From NCBI GenBank assembly GCA_963565915.1, contig OY751494.1, positions 62,001 through 126,000 of the forward strand: 64,000 nt of DNA. The letters run 5' to 3'. The translations under genes and the position numbers were made by a program. This document shows positions 10,693 through 22,381 of the stretch, piece by piece; positions within the stretch are counted from its first letter, which is position 1; every line of letters starts with the position of its first letter. The notes beneath the pieces were generated by a model. It made no database searches and was not told where the DNA came from. It saw nothing but the letters and a program-made list of their open reading frames with translations. The stretch is from Entoloma clypeatum. Its lineage: Eukaryota > Basidiomycota > Agaricomycetes > Agaricales > Entolomataceae.

Positions 10693-12344
10693 TCATCGTT
10701 CCCTGATCGGTTGATCTGGTACTTGTTCGGGTTCCGGAGTGGGTACTCGTGGCTCGTCATCAGGCTCGCTACGCGGCAAATCATCGTCTGATTCAGGGTG
10801 ATCCTGTCCAGTAGGAACAGGGTTGTAAGGTGTTTCGTTATGACTGTCATTGTCATCATTTCCAGGGATGAGGTCCTCAAACTCATCAGCCGGTTCTGGG
10901 TTTTCCATTTCTGGATGGTTTTCCGGCAAAGGGTCGATGTGGCATCTAGGGTACTTGCTCTCATCAAAGATTGCTTTCCCACCCATGAAAATCGTATTGG
11001 TCTCAGGATCCATGAAATGGTATCCTTTGACTCCTGGTTTCGATCTGAGATAAATCATCAATCGTGATCTGGATTCCAGGGAGTTTTTCCGTTTCTCTTT
11101 TGGGATATATACATATGCCTGGCATCCGAAGACTCTGACACTTGACATGTCGGGGATCTCATTAGTCACCCTGAAGTAAGGGGTTTTCCATTCAAGATGC
11201 TGCATGGGGGTTCTGTTGTAGAGGAACGCTGCATGTTCCAAACAGAATTCCCACCACATAGGTGGTAAACACGCGTCGAAGCGCAAGGCCTGAGATTTTT
11301 CCCATAGAGTTCGATTGATCCTTTCTGCTCTACCATTCTGCTGATGCTGATATGGGAGCGTGATGTCGATCAGAATTCCATGATCGGCAAGTACATCCTT
11401 GTATTCGTCGAACTCTCCACCTCCATCAACTCGCCACTTTTTAGGGGTAGCAGCGAACTGGTTCTGGATCATCGCAAGAAATTGTCTTAGTGCCGTGATG
11501 GCATCAGACTTCTTTCTAAGCAAGACGACCCAGACATGGGATGAGAAGTCGTCCAGAAACGTAAGGACATATTTGTATTTATGGTAAGATGCCATGGATA
11601 TCTGTTTAAGATCAGAATGGATAAGATCGAAGGTTTCAGTTGCTCTTGTCATCGAATTGGGGTATGATTGATTCGGCATTTTCCCTTTGAGGCAACCTGT
11701 ACAATTTTCCTGTGATTTCTCACGTACTAGTGTCTCAGGTACCCCTTTGATACTGGTGGGAATCTTTCGAAGTGCTTGATCATTCGGGTGACAAGACGCT
11801 TGTGCCATGTTTCGACAGTAATTTCGCTCGAGATCGCATGGATCTGATCATAGCGTATTTCAGTGTCTAACCAGTAAATGGTTTGTCCAAGGATGTGGGG
11901 CGAAAACTGAATTTTGTTCAGCCCTTTGGAGATGTTGATTTCTCCACGAGTCCCGTCTACTTTGTATCCATGGTTAAGAAAGACACCTAAGGACAATAGG
12001 TGTGTGTCCATGTCCGGGATGTAGAATACCGGTCTGAGAAGATGGGTTTTAACTTCCCCATTTAGGGTGTGCCGTACTGGAATGGCCCCCACTCCGAGAA
12101 TTTCCAGTTTCTTCCCTTTAGCTGCAGTTTGGACGAATCGCTTGACCGTAAGAGGTCTATAGTATGCGAAGTCTTTGAACTCATGCGTAAAGTGTAGAGA
12201 AGCACCTGAATCTAATATCCACTGTGCGCATTCTTTCTCCTTACAATGTGTACAAGAGGCGAAATGTTTAATATATTTTTTATGTAGATCACTGCTAATG
12301 TGATCTACGCACTCTGTACTGGTACTGGCTAATATATCATACAT
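10693..12344 (-). pseudogene. Copia protease and integrase (frameshifted)
   Basis: The 12344-11727 frame carries the aspartic protease motif ILDSGASLHFTH and the pre-integrase WHKRL. The frame then shifts near 11770 to HPNDQALRK...CTGCLKGKM, which completes the His-Cys zinc region. The integrase core follows with HSDL (Asp), VDGGGEF (Asp) and QNGRAERINRT (Glu) in Copia order. The C-terminal part is Pro/Glu/Asp rich, typical of the linker before RT. All three catalytic acids of the integrase are present even though the frame is broken. Confidence 0.9.
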
Positions 12345-13770
12345 CTGTTGAGAGGTATTATTAGCATTCCGCAGTTGGTAAGGTTTGAGAAAATGTTCTG
12401 ACGAACCGTCTCGTCTTCAAACACATCCGGCCCCATTCGTTCCTGGTCGATGTCCATCATCTTCAGTGATTCTTCTATCGACGGGGCTACGTGACGCTGT
12501 TTGGCCGGCCTTTCGTTGATGTCAGGAATGATGGTATCTAAGATACCAAGGTTTGATCCAGAGGGTTGGGCACCGATTTCTCGGGTGAGTCTTCGCACCC
12601 TCTCGTTCTTTTTCCACACAGACGGCTTTCCAGAGGGAAGCCCGGTGTACTGAGAAGGAGGTGGGTTCATTCATTGCAGGAGTGACTGCATTTTCTCTGA
12701 CTCAGGCTGCGCGGTACTTGTAGTTTTCCCGCGGCCCATTACAGTGGTGAAAGAAGGTGCATGACGAGGAGGGAGAGGGCAAGGGGCACATTGACGAGGA
12801 GGAAGGGGACAGGGAGCAGGATAACGAGGGGGTTGCTCAATGGCCAGTGCGATGAACTCGACCATCTCCTCGGCATGGTTGGACTCATTGTCCGCATTGT
12901 TGGCGTGCTTCTTCTGGTTGCGCCAGCGTCCTTTTCCCTTCTTCTTTTCAGAAGCGGTACTTGGGTCGGTCGAGTTAGTCTGCTCATCAGTGTTGTTCCG
13001 CGAGGTACTCGGCGCTGTTTGCTTTTCCCATTTGGGGTCTTGCCCCTTTCGCTTAGTCCCAGAGATTTTCCGGGCCTGCTCATTAGACGCCCGAGTAGAC
13101 CCAATCACATACTTGCGCCTGTACTCCGACACGATGCTATTGGTGACGGCCTGCCATGTGAAGTCGTCGGCATCGTAGACCTGGAAGAGGGCGGTGGAGA
13201 GGGACGACCAGGCGTCAGGAATGGCACTTGCCAGGATCATAGCCTGCATCAGATCAGGCACGACGAATTTCGCATCGCTGAGGCGAGCGAAGAGTGATCC
13301 AAGGCGCTCGATTTCCGGTATGGGGTCGCGACCCAACAGCTTGAAGGAGGCAGCGGCCTTGAAGTCGCTGAATATGGTGGCGGGGGAGACCTTTGAATAC
13401 ACGTCCTTTAACAATGTCCAGGCTTCCTTCGAGGTTTTGGCGTCTTTGATGTGTCTCCTGATGGCTTCAGAGACTTTGAGGCAGATGGAACCGAGGGCCA
13501 TGTCATCGTCCCTGATCCAGGTCTTCCTTTCTTTGTGGAAGGTGGGCTGGTCAATGGTGGTGGTGATGACCGGAGGCTGGGTCGCAGACGTCGAGGTGGC
13601 AGAGGCAGGGGTGGAGACTGTGACCGTGAAGTCCGCGATGTCGGGACGCTCAATGTTGCCGGACAGACTCCTTGATGGAGGAGGTAGGATTTCATCTTTT
13701 CAGCCCAGCTTAGGTAGTCGATGCCGTCGAAGACGACGATGGAGTCGAGGGCGGAGCGAGAGGTAGACAT
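12329..13770 (-). pseudogene. Copia gag (frameshifted)
   Basis: Translation probably starts at about 13770 (MSTSRSALDSIVVFDG, then YLSWAEKMKSYL), the usual Copia gag beginning. It shifts frame near 13680 to reach the UBN2-type capsid region (13501-12671: AWTLLKDVYSK, YRRKYVIG), then a basic KGKGRW region and a Pro-rich stretch. A stop at 12671 and a further frame (12670-12329) lead on to the protease part. No CCHC knuckle is obvious. Confidence 0.8.
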
Positions 13771-14114
13771 TTTTAATGAATCTAAAAGGAGTTCTCCCAA
13801 TCAGTGATGTTTTTGATTTAGAGAAAACAAATAAATGATTCCTCATAACATATTCCCTTCAGGAATAGTGGTTGTGGGAAAAACCCTTTTTTGTCAGAAG
13901 TGTATGAGGTACGATCAATGTTTCCACATGATGTGTACTAAGTCAATCCCCTTAGGGACACTTCATGACAGGTACTTGTCGTAATGACGTTCCCAGGTTC
14001 ATGTGTGAAGAAGTATGACTCAGAACCTAGATCTTGCGATCGGTTCTCTTGTCAACCAGGGTAGAGTGGGCAGGTACTTGCTGTTGCCAGCGTTCCCAAG
14101 TCCCTCTGCTATCC
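13771..14114. other. Copia leader region
   Basis: This 340-bp stretch lies between the gag start and the 5' LTR of the minus-strand Copia. It is untranslated leader; nothing else is visible. Confidence 0.6.
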
Positions 14115-14127
14115 GGGGCCCATAACC
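14115..14127 (-). other. Copia primer-binding site, half-tRNA type
   Basis: Immediately inside the 5' LTR the minus strand reads GGTTATGGGCCCC. This resembles the complement of the initiator-Met tRNA anticodon region (GGTTATGAGCCC), the primer used as a half-molecule by several Ty1/Copia elements. One base differs from the common form. The assignment is by resemblance only. Confidence 0.6.
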
Positions 14128-14435
14128 TGTTGAAGTTCCACCTGGGCGCTAGCCACAGATGTACTGAGCAACACAGCTACAGTGGAAGTACTCTACTCTA
14201 CCGTTCTAGTCACTTACTTGGTTGGGAAGGGTGAGGCTGGTGAGAGCGGTTGAGGCTGGTAAGAGCGATGGAGCTGGTTAAGAGTCAAGAGACAACTTGT
14301 TGATATTGACAGTTTCCTGGTCTTATATACTGTACTACTGTTTGTACCAACCAAACAAGTATGTAATCGAAGATGTCTAAGGTCACGTGATATAATCTAA
14401 TCTAATCTAATCTACATGATGGAAAAGTTTCAACA
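14128..14435 (-). repeat. Copia 5' LTR
   Basis: This 308-bp LTR (TGTTGAAG to CAACA) is uninterrupted and is the empty-site reference for the Tc1 insertion in the partner LTR. It contains a TATA-like TCTTATATA at 14319-14330 and a tandem TCTAA run. Confidence 0.92.
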
Positions 14436-14978
14436 AGGATCAGATGAAGAAGACAGTTGACACACAACGGAGTCCATCTCAGAACTACTGCATCGGAGAC
14501 AAGGTGTGGCTGGAAGGGACTAACATCAGGACCAACTGTCCCTCAAAGAAACTCAACGCACTCCGACATGGACCATTCAAGCTCCTAGGAGAGAAAGAGG
14601 CTAGCGCATACCTTCTTGATCTTCTGAAGACTTGGAAAATGATTCATCCTGTGTTCAATGAGACCTGTTGTCACCATACGAAACCCTGAAGTATGCCATC
14701 CAGAAGAAGAAACCAGCCCCCGATCCAATCATTGTTGAAAAATGAGAAGAGTACCATGTGTCTATGATCCTAGACTCTCAAAAGTTCTGCAAAAAGATCC
14801 AATACCTCATCCAGTGGGAAGGATATGGCCCAGAAGAGAACACATGGAACTTCGAACTAATGTTCAGAATGCTCAAGATTTGATCTGTGATTTCCATTGG
14901 CAGAACCCGTCACGCCCACGATAAAAGACAACTTTCAAAACCCATGACAGTATTGACCTTATTAGTCAACCACACACC
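14436..14978 (+). pseudogene. G1 copy a: integrase tail and chromodomain fragment
   Basis: This resumes the G1 frame after the Copia insertion (DQMKKTVDT..., GDKVWLEG, LRHGPFKLL). It continues into the degraded chromodomain ([16 protein letters not shown] on reading across frames), matching copy b 37141-37670. Small indels and a stop at 14743 break it. Confidence 0.8.
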
Positions 14979-15040
14979 AAGTTCTTTGCTCTAGTCCCTT
15001 CCCTGCCCAATATAGCCTCTCCGTTCTTCTTCTATCTCCC

Positions 15041-15313
15041 TGTTGAGGCGACGCTAAGTCAAATGACGTCGCGAGCCCAAACTTAGGAATGAAGTGGAAA
15101 GGTGATAAGAGAACTGTATTGCCAAGAGACCCAGTGGGAATCTCAAAAGAACAAGCTATCAAATACAAGTGAAAGTACCCTACTTATATATGTAAATTCC
15201 ATGAGGCTGTGTTGTGGCAGCATCATGCTGCGCGATAATGATAAGATGTCCTCATGTATGATATGATGTAGATAAGATAAGATAAAGTGAAAAGTGAAAA
15301 TACGATCATAACA
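15041..15313 (-). repeat. G2 3' LTR
   Basis: This 273-bp LTR differs from the 289-bp 5' LTR mainly by a missing GATAAGATCGA-type repeat unit near its end and a few substitutions. It is therefore a moderately old pair. Confidence 0.93.
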
Positions 15314-15324
15314 TTACCTCCTTT

Positions 15325-18300
15325 CTAGATCTCAACTTCCAGGCGAGATATGATGTCGTCCGGGGTGTCCGTGAAATTCTCATATGGTTTAAATTCCAAT
15401 CCTTCAAAGATGTTTGCGCGTAAGTGCCGGGGTGCATTCAGGTTTAATTTAAAGAAGTCCTCCACCGCTTCCTTGGCATGTTCTAGGTGATCCTCGGGTT
15501 CCCACGTGTTGTGGTCCTGAGTCAGACCCTCCCATTGCACTAAATATTCCAACTTCCCTCTCTTCAACCTTGAGTCAATAACTTTAGCGACATCGTACTC
15601 CTCTTCGCCATTGATAACTATCGGGTTTGGTGCCTGCACCCTTTGTGATATAAATAGTGGTTCTTTAAATAATCAGACCCGTGATACGTTGATGACCAGG
15701 TGGATTTTCCAAGTTTTTGGTAATTTAAGTTCTCCAGCATGTGACAAAATGATTTGGGTTATGGTATAGGGTCCAATCCATCGTTCGGCAAGTTTCTTTA
15801 AGGGTCGGTTCAACTTTAGGTCTTTAGTCGATAACCAAACTTTGTCGCCAACTTTGTAAACTGGTGCATCACCCCGTTTCAGGTTCGCATACCATTCCAT
15901 CTCTTCTCGTGCTTTTACTAGCGCTGCTTGTGCCTTCTCATGAATCTTCTTCATTCGCTCTGCGAATTCTTTTGCCGGTTCTGACTTTTCTGCCCTCCGA
16001 GGTTCTATGCCCATCCTAGGGTTAAACCCATAATTTACATAGAACAGTGAAAACTGAGTTGCCGTGTGAATTTTATTATTATAGGCGAACTCCGCGGTTG
16101 CCATCCATTCGGGCCAGTCTGTTTGCCGATGGGAAATAAATGATCTTAGATATTGCTCCAACTCCTGGTTGATGCGTTCTGTCTGTCCGTCTGTTTGCGG
16201 ATGATACACCGTTGATAATTTAGTTGTGATCCCCAATATTTTATTTAGTTCCTTCATAAATATTGCCACAAATTGTGGTCCTCGGTCTGACGTTAACGAT
16301 TCCGGCAGTCCATGAAGTTTCCAGACTTGGTCCCGATGTAGTTTAGCTAATCCTTCTGCTGAGACTTCATCGTGTGTTTTGATAAAGTGTGATTGCTTTG
16401 TCGATCTGCAAGCCACAACTAATACTGCGTTGTACCCCTGAGCTTCTGGAAGTCCTACAATAAAATCTGCTGTAACATGTTTCCATGGTCCTGCATGTTC
16501 TGCATTTGCTTTTAATTTACCGGCTAGCGGTTGAGGCACGTTTTTTGATCATTGACATCTGTCGCAGCCCTCGACATATGCTTTGACCATGTTTGTAATA
16601 CTAGGCCACCAATAATTATGTGTAATCAATTCCAGGGTCTTCCACTGCCCTGGGTGTCCTGCGACTGGGTTGTCATGGTGTAATTTAATTATTTCCTCCC
16701 TGAGTTCCTGACTTTTCGGAACATAAATTTTTCCTCAATGTAACCAGAGTCCTTGCTCTTCGTGCCATTCATCTGCGCACAATGTTTTGGTATTTGTCTT
16801 TTTTAACTCTTCCACTGCTTCCAACACTTGTTCATCAAACTCCTTGGCATCCCTGATGCGTTTTAATAGTTTACTTTCTTGTCCATCAATAAGTATGTGA
16901 CCTCAATCCATTGCTCGCAAGTGGAAGTATTCGGGTTTTAATAATGTTACGTCTTCATTGTCATTTTCCACCCCCTTTCTATGATCAACCCTTCTTGAAA
17001 GAGCATCCACCTTTCCCATTGAGGTGCCAGCCTTGTGTATTAATTTGAAGTTGAAACGTGTTAGATACAACGCCCAGCATGCTTGTCTGTGATTAAGCTT
17101 TCGTCCCTGCATGAAGTATTCAAGGTTTTTATGATCGGTCCAGATCTCGACCTCGTGTTTGGCTCCTTCAAGGTGGTGTCTCCATGCTTCCAGCGCTCGA
17201 ATTATGCCCAGCATTTCTTTATTGTGTACATCATAATTTCGTTCCACGTCATTCAATCCTTTAGATAGAAAGGCACATGGCCTCCATTTCTCATCCTCGC
17301 ATTCCATAGATAGAATTGCTCCTGTAGCAAAGTCCGATGTGTCTGATTCTACTCTTAACCTCCGATCCAGATCGGGAGATACTAATATAGGTGCTTTCAT
17401 AAATAATCTTTTTAGCATATCAAACACTTCCTCCTGTTCCTCTTTCCAATTCCAGATTGTTTCTTTCCTTGTTAATTTATGTAATGGCCCTGCCACTTTA
17501 GAGAAGTCTTTGACAAATCTTCAATAGAAATTGGCCAATCCTAGAAACGACTGGAGCTCTTTGACTTTCATTGGTTTCGGCCATTGTTTGATGGTGTCTA
17601 CTTTTGAAGGATCCATTTGAATTCCGTCTTTCCCAATAATTAACCCTAAGAACTCTATTTCGTCTCTGTCAAAGAAACATTTTCCCGGTTTTAAGAATAA
17701 GTCGTTTTCCCGTAATCTTTTTAGAATTTCCTCCATGATTTCACTGTGTCCTTTTTCTCCTTCAGTTGCTACCAATATATCATCAATATAGATAACTACA
17801 TCTCCTTGATCAATCAAGTCTCTAAATATGTCGTTCATCATGGTTTGAAATGTGCTTGGGGAATTATTTAATCCGAAGAACATAACTGTTGGTTCGAAGG
17901 CTCCATCTGGGGTTGTAAATGCCGCTTTCCACTCGTCTCCTTCTTTGATGCGCACATTGTTATACCCCCATCTGAGGTCCATTTTGGTAAACCTTTTCTT
18001 TCCCTTTAATTTATCGATTAGTGGATAATTATTGCGAACGGTCCAGCTGTTAATGTGTCGGTAATCCTGTACCATTCGTTTCTTTCCGTCTTTTTTGGGT
18101 ATGAAGAATACTGGTGAAGTTTGTGGTGACTTGGTAGGTCGAATATACCCTTTGCATAATTGATCGTTTACAAATTTGGATACTTCCTTCCTTTCATCCG
18201 GTGACAGGGGATAGACTTTGGCCTTTTTTGGTACGAAATCCGGTTTTAAGTCTATAGCGTGATCCCGTGGTTTTCTGACTGGTAATCTCTCAGATGCTTT

Positions 18301-18840
18301 CTTTTCAAAGACTGATAGATATTTGTGATATTTCCGGGGGACGACCTGTTCTGCCGGTACTTCATCTGAGGGTTCTCCCTTAGCTGTTCTGAGCATGTGG
18401 ATTACTTCCTCCTTTACTTCTTCCTCATTTTCTTCTACTACTTCTTCCATTCTTCCCCCCCATCTGGTCCTTGCGGTTTTATTTAAGTAACGTGTTCGAC
18501 GCATGTCACATTCTTCTGGACATCTTGATAATTTAATTTCCGCTTTTTCCCAATCGATTTCTGGATTATGACGTTTCAGCCAAGTATGTCCAACGATAAT
18601 TTTAGCTTTTCCTAGGTTGCATGCTTCAAACACTGCTATCTCCACGTGTCCTTTATACCGCATAGCCATGACTGCTTCATGTGTGATCGAACCTCCTTGG
18701 TTAAGCGTGCCATCAACGTTGTAGACCCAAATGGGGAAAGGTAGTTCCCTTAAGTTAATGTTGTTCCTTTTGGCGAAGTCCAGATCTATGAACATCCCTG
18801 TCGCCCCTGAGTCTAATAATGCTTCAACATCAAGTCCACC
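15325..18840 (-). pseudogene. G2 pol: protease, RT, RNase H, integrase, chromodomain (five stops)
   Basis: One continuous minus frame holds all domains. The protease motif is LLDSGATG (about 18810). The RT has the active-site YIDD near 17795. RNase H has ESDTSDFATGA and WTDHKNLEY. The integrase has the zinc region HHDNPVAGHPGQ...CDRC, TADFIVG, SDRGPQF and TDGQTERINQ, with the catalytic Glu kept. The chromodomain reads YDVAKVIDSRLKRGKLEYLVQ... with WEPEDHL (about 15590). The frame is closed five times: 17521, 16903, 16735, 16549 and 15673 (TGA each time). All five fall where Arg is expected, matching CGA to TGA. Apart from these it looks well conserved. Confidence 0.93.
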
Positions 18841-18899
18841 CTTGCCCGGTGGACCGAACTCAAAGGCCAGGGGGACTACCCCCCTGAGGTGCGTCGTTC

Positions 18900-20465
18900 A
18901 GCACCAGCCCTTCAATTCTCGAAAGGCTACTCTGGACAGGCTGAGGCGGACGCGTTCCGCAAGGCCTCAAATGTGCGTTTGTCCTGCAACGTTTCCAGTG
19001 TGATTTTCATCATGAGCTCCTTTTCCAAAGAAGCGGATCGAATAAAAGATGGTTCCCCCATAGAGTCCGTTTGCCTAGTTAAGTTATCTGATTCTTCGCA
19101 ACAGGGAATTAAGCATTCATCCGTAGGGGACAAACCAAGCCTCGTTGCCGAGGGCTCCCCAATGATATAGTTTACAAGTGTATCTAAGTCCGAATCATCT
19201 GTGCTATTTTTTTGGGTTTTTACCTTTTTGGGTTTGTCCAATAGTATTTTATTGTATGTAACAGCTGCGTCCATAAGCTTTTGAAACCAAGAATTTACAG
19301 TGTCTTTATGTATGTAAGAGTCTATAGGCAATTGTTCATATCGATTTGTCAGAGCCAGCGGGGGAATTACTGGTTGACGTTCACAAAACCCTGCTGCCCT
19401 GCAGCTTGTTGATTGGGATTCAGCGCATGCGCGCTATTCACACCCATTTGTCCATTTGTGGCTTGACACGCTTGACGCCTCACGTTGATCTGTCTCAAAA
19501 TTTCCTCCTCCTCTTGTTCATCGATCTGTTCGATCATTGCTGCTTGTACCCTGCGCTGCGGCCGTTTGCAATCTCGGGCAAAATGCCCCTGTCCGCCGCA
19601 GTTATAACAATTACCAGGAGCGCGTCTCTGGCTCCTATCGATGTCCATTGCATTTGGATCCCATCGCGGTTGCTGCTGTTGTTGTTGTTGACTGTTTTGT
19701 TGTTGAGGACGGTACCCCCCGTTCTGTTGTTGCCCAAAGGGCCTCTGTTGCTGCTGTTGTCCATATGCGGGCCAATTGCCCCATGTGTTACGTTGTTGTC
19801 CAAAGTTATTGCCAGTCCTCATGCCTGGTCTTGCTGCGAAGGTCTCTTCTGCTCTGCCGATTGCCAAAATTTCTTCACAGGTGCCCTGCACCGTGGACTT
19901 TCTCCTCCCTTGCTGGAAGAGTTGTTGCATGATGTGTTCCTTTCCAAAAGGGTTACACTGTGTCGTTCCTCGATCTTGCCCTTGATCACCAGGGTCCCGA
20001 ATTGCGTAATCCAATCATCGGTCTTCATTGAACCTTGCTTAAAGCTCTCAATTTTGGATCGGGCCCATTCGATCTCAGTGGTGGGACGAAACCTCGTTGT
20101 GATTTCACTGACTAGCTCTCGGTACGTTGGCCAATCTTCTGATTCCATACATTGATTTAAACGGGTTTCCCCGTAAACTCCTGCCGTGGGGCCGTCCAAT
20201 CGCGACCACACTGCAATGCACACTTCTTCTTCTCCATTGAATAGCTCTCAGTTGACCCTGAGCCATGCGAGCATCTTAGTCCACCATACTGTGAACGTTG
20301 CTTTGGATCCATTGTATTTGCCGGGATCCGCGGCGACTTCTAATTTCCTTCCACGATTGTTGTTTTGTGGGGGGGGTGATTGAACAGTGGTATTGGAGGT
20401 AAGGGTGATGGTGCGTGGTGTTGTTCGAATTCTTCGTCGAATTGGGCATTGGTGCCTTCGGCCAT
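18900..20465 (-). pseudogene. G2 gag with CCHC knuckle (broken)
   Basis: It starts near 20465 (MAEGTNAQFDEEF). The capsid-like region (KYNGSKATFTVWWTKM, then 20223-19950: RFRPTTEIEWARSKIESF, KTDDWITQF) is typical of Retrotrans_gag. A Gln-rich stretch (about 19770-19660) precedes a single knuckle CYNCGGQGHFARDCK at about 19600. The frame shifts at least once near 19930 and contains stops. A further acidic segment (19331-18927) lies before the protease. Confidence 0.85.
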
Positions 20466-21042
20466 GATGGTGTGATGAGGGGGAGTGGTTGTTTCTTGAA
20501 CAGTAGTACCTTGCATTGGGCGCGCGACCCTGTTCTAATGCTTAGGCGAGAAAAAATCTAAAAGAAAAAAAACCCAAAGAGCGATCTGTTTACCCAGGTA
20601 GCCGATTTACCCAAGTAAAGGAAGATCTAGGAAAAATGAAGTCCATGCGGTCAGATCCCCTACGCGCGCTGGACTGGTCGATATCCTGAAATAGGATCGG
20701 GGGTTGGAACACCTTTTGTGATCTAGACGTGTACGGTCTGCTCTCTCCAACCGTCACACGCGCCAGCAGCTTTCCCGAAGGTTAGTTGCGTCGGCCTTTG
20801 GTCACCTCGACACGGGACGGGCTCAACGTTTCCCTATGTGTCTCAAATGGCAACGCTAGATATAGTGGGTGCACCAAGCGTTTCTCTTCTTATCCCTGAA
20901 GTCCAGGAGATCCCCTTAATGCTAGGGTCCACGTGTAATAACGAAGTGCGACTTTTAACGCAAAAGTGCGAAACGGCGGGGATAGTGATGATGGAGTGGG
21001 GAGTGTGTGTTTGGGCGGGCAAGTAGAAAGAGCTTGTTCTTC
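20466..21042. other. G2 leader
   Basis: This is the untranslated region between the G2 5' LTR and gag. It matches the truncated copy at 39953-40330 in reverse orientation. No coding potential is supported. Confidence 0.6.
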
Positions 21043-21331
21043 TGTTGAGGCGACGCTAAGTCAAACGACGTCGCGAGCCCAAACTTAGGAACGAAGTGGA
21101 AAGGTGATAAGAGAACTGTATTGCCAAGAGACCCAGCGGGAATCTCAAGAGAACAAGCTATCGAATACAAGTGAAAGTACCCTACTTATATATGTAAATT
21201 CCATGAGGCTGCGTTGTGGCAGTGTCATGCTGCGCGATAATGATAAGATGTCCTCATGTATGATATGATGTAGATAAGATAAGATCGAGATAAGATAAGA
21301 TAAAGTGAAAAGTGAAAATACGATCATAACA
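21043..21331 (-). repeat. G2 5' LTR
   Basis: This is the partner of 15041-15313. It contains a GATAAGATAAGAT-rich block (21276-21305) near its outer end. Confidence 0.93.
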
Positions 21332-21352
21332 CTCCCAGCCATCCTCGCTGCC

Positions 21353-22349
21353 ATGTCTAACACCACCACTACCTCCACCTCCACCACCGACATCAACCCC
21401 ATCATTGCTGCCCTCATGAATGAAGCACTCTCCATAAGAGACCAAATCCATGCCCTCAAAACTTCCCTTGCCAATGTCCTTCATCAACAGATGCATATCC
21501 AGCTTCACTCACTGTCCAACCTCCCCGTCTAGTGTTTGAAAGTTCGGTCCGGTCTCGTTTTTGATCCTCCAAAAAGAAGAACCAAGACCAGTATAGGTTT
21601 CTTGTATTAACCAAAATAGTAAAAACGAGACCAAACCAGTGTGAAACCAGTCATACCGGTTCTGTTTCTCAGATAGAATGAAACCAAGACTGCTTCAGAC
21701 CGGTCTTCACCCGTGGTTGGTATACTCACCAACCGCGGTGTGTTTTTTGAGTTTTTGATGATTGTTTGACTTTATTTGGGTTTTTGATATCAAAGAATCA
21801 TCAAAAAATTCAAGATTGAACCGCAGTTTATCAGTATACTAACTGCAGTTTTGTTTTTTAATTTTTTTGATGTCAGAAATTGGTCAAAGAATCACTGAAA
21901 AACTCAGAGTTTAACTGCAGTTGGTGAGTATACCAACTGTGGGTGACTTTTGGTCAAAGACCGGTTTAAACTGGTTCAAACCGGTTTTTTAGCAGTCTCT
22001 GAAAATCCTGAAAAAAGACGAACCAGAAACCGGTTGTGATCCAAAACCTTATAGACTGAGACCGCGGTCCAGTCTCAAAACCGGTTCATTACAGTCCGGT
22101 TTTGGTCTGGTTATAGGTTCTTGAGACCGAACCTTGAAACACTATCCCCATTGCCCTGAGTCCCAAGGAGAAACAAATTCTTGGAAATTACACCAGCACC
22201 CTCGTCATTGAAAATCAATGTATTTGGCTGGCTATCAAAGGCCTCGAACTCACCATTGCCATCAACAAGGAGTTAATATATGATTGAAGCCTCAAGGAGA
22301 GTCCGAACTGGTCCGATCCCAACAACAACAAGGGATGGGGACAATGACT
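21353..22349 (+). pseudogene. G1 copy a: 3' accessory ORF, split by a MITE
   Basis: The start MSNTTTTSTSTTDIN and the following helix-rich region match the intact 123-aa ORF at 57499-57870. The frame is broken at 21530 by the hAT MITE and resumes at 22153 (PIALSPKEKQILGNYTSTL). It ends early at a TGA in place of Trp in the YDWSL motif. The G1 3' LTR follows at 22382. Confidence 0.85.
21530..22144. mobile_element. hAT-type MITE (615 bp)
   Basis: The ends are inverted: TAGTGTTTGAAAGTTCGGTC at the left and the near-complement at the right (TAGTGTTTCAAGGTTCGGTC when reversed). The flanks are an 8-bp duplication, TCCCCGTC (21522-21529) and TCCCCATT (22145-22152), and the uninterrupted copy at 57670-57685 shows the empty site. 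An 8-bp duplication and TAGTG ends fit the hAT superfamily. The interior is rich in ACCGGT/GGTCT words and has no gene. Confidence 0.9.
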
Positions 22350-22381
22350 CTGTGAGGACACAGAGCTTGAAGAGGGGAACA

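Larger units (their letters stand above)
7023..14435 (-). mobile_element. Complete Copia LTR retrotransposon (coding region decayed)
   Basis: Both LTRs begin TGTTGAAG and end TTTCAACA. The right one (14128-14435, the 5' LTR because the element runs on the minus strand) is uninterrupted. The left one (7023-8934) is split by a Tc1 insertion. A 5-bp duplication AGGAT flanks the element at 7018-7022 and 14436-14440. A primer-binding site and a G-run polypurine tract lie at the expected internal edges. The gene order gag, protease, integrase, RT, RNase H is that of Ty1/Copia. Confidence 0.93.
15041..21331 (-). mobile_element. Complete Gypsy element G2 (chromovirus type, decayed)
   Basis: LTRs begin TGTTGAGGCG and end GATCATAACA in plus orientation (15041-15313 and 21043-21331). 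They are flanked by CTCCC at 15036-15040 and 21332-21336. The coding strand is minus, so the 5' LTR is the right-hand one. The order gag, protease, RT, RNase H, integrase, chromodomain is that of a Ty3/Gypsy chromovirus. It lies in G1a between the chromodomain and the 3' accessory ORF. Confidence 0.95.

Noticed and set aside
19346..20155. 269-codon plus-strand open frame
   Set aside because: It is the antisense shadow of G2 gag, with Leu-rich runs produced by the Gln-rich coding strand.
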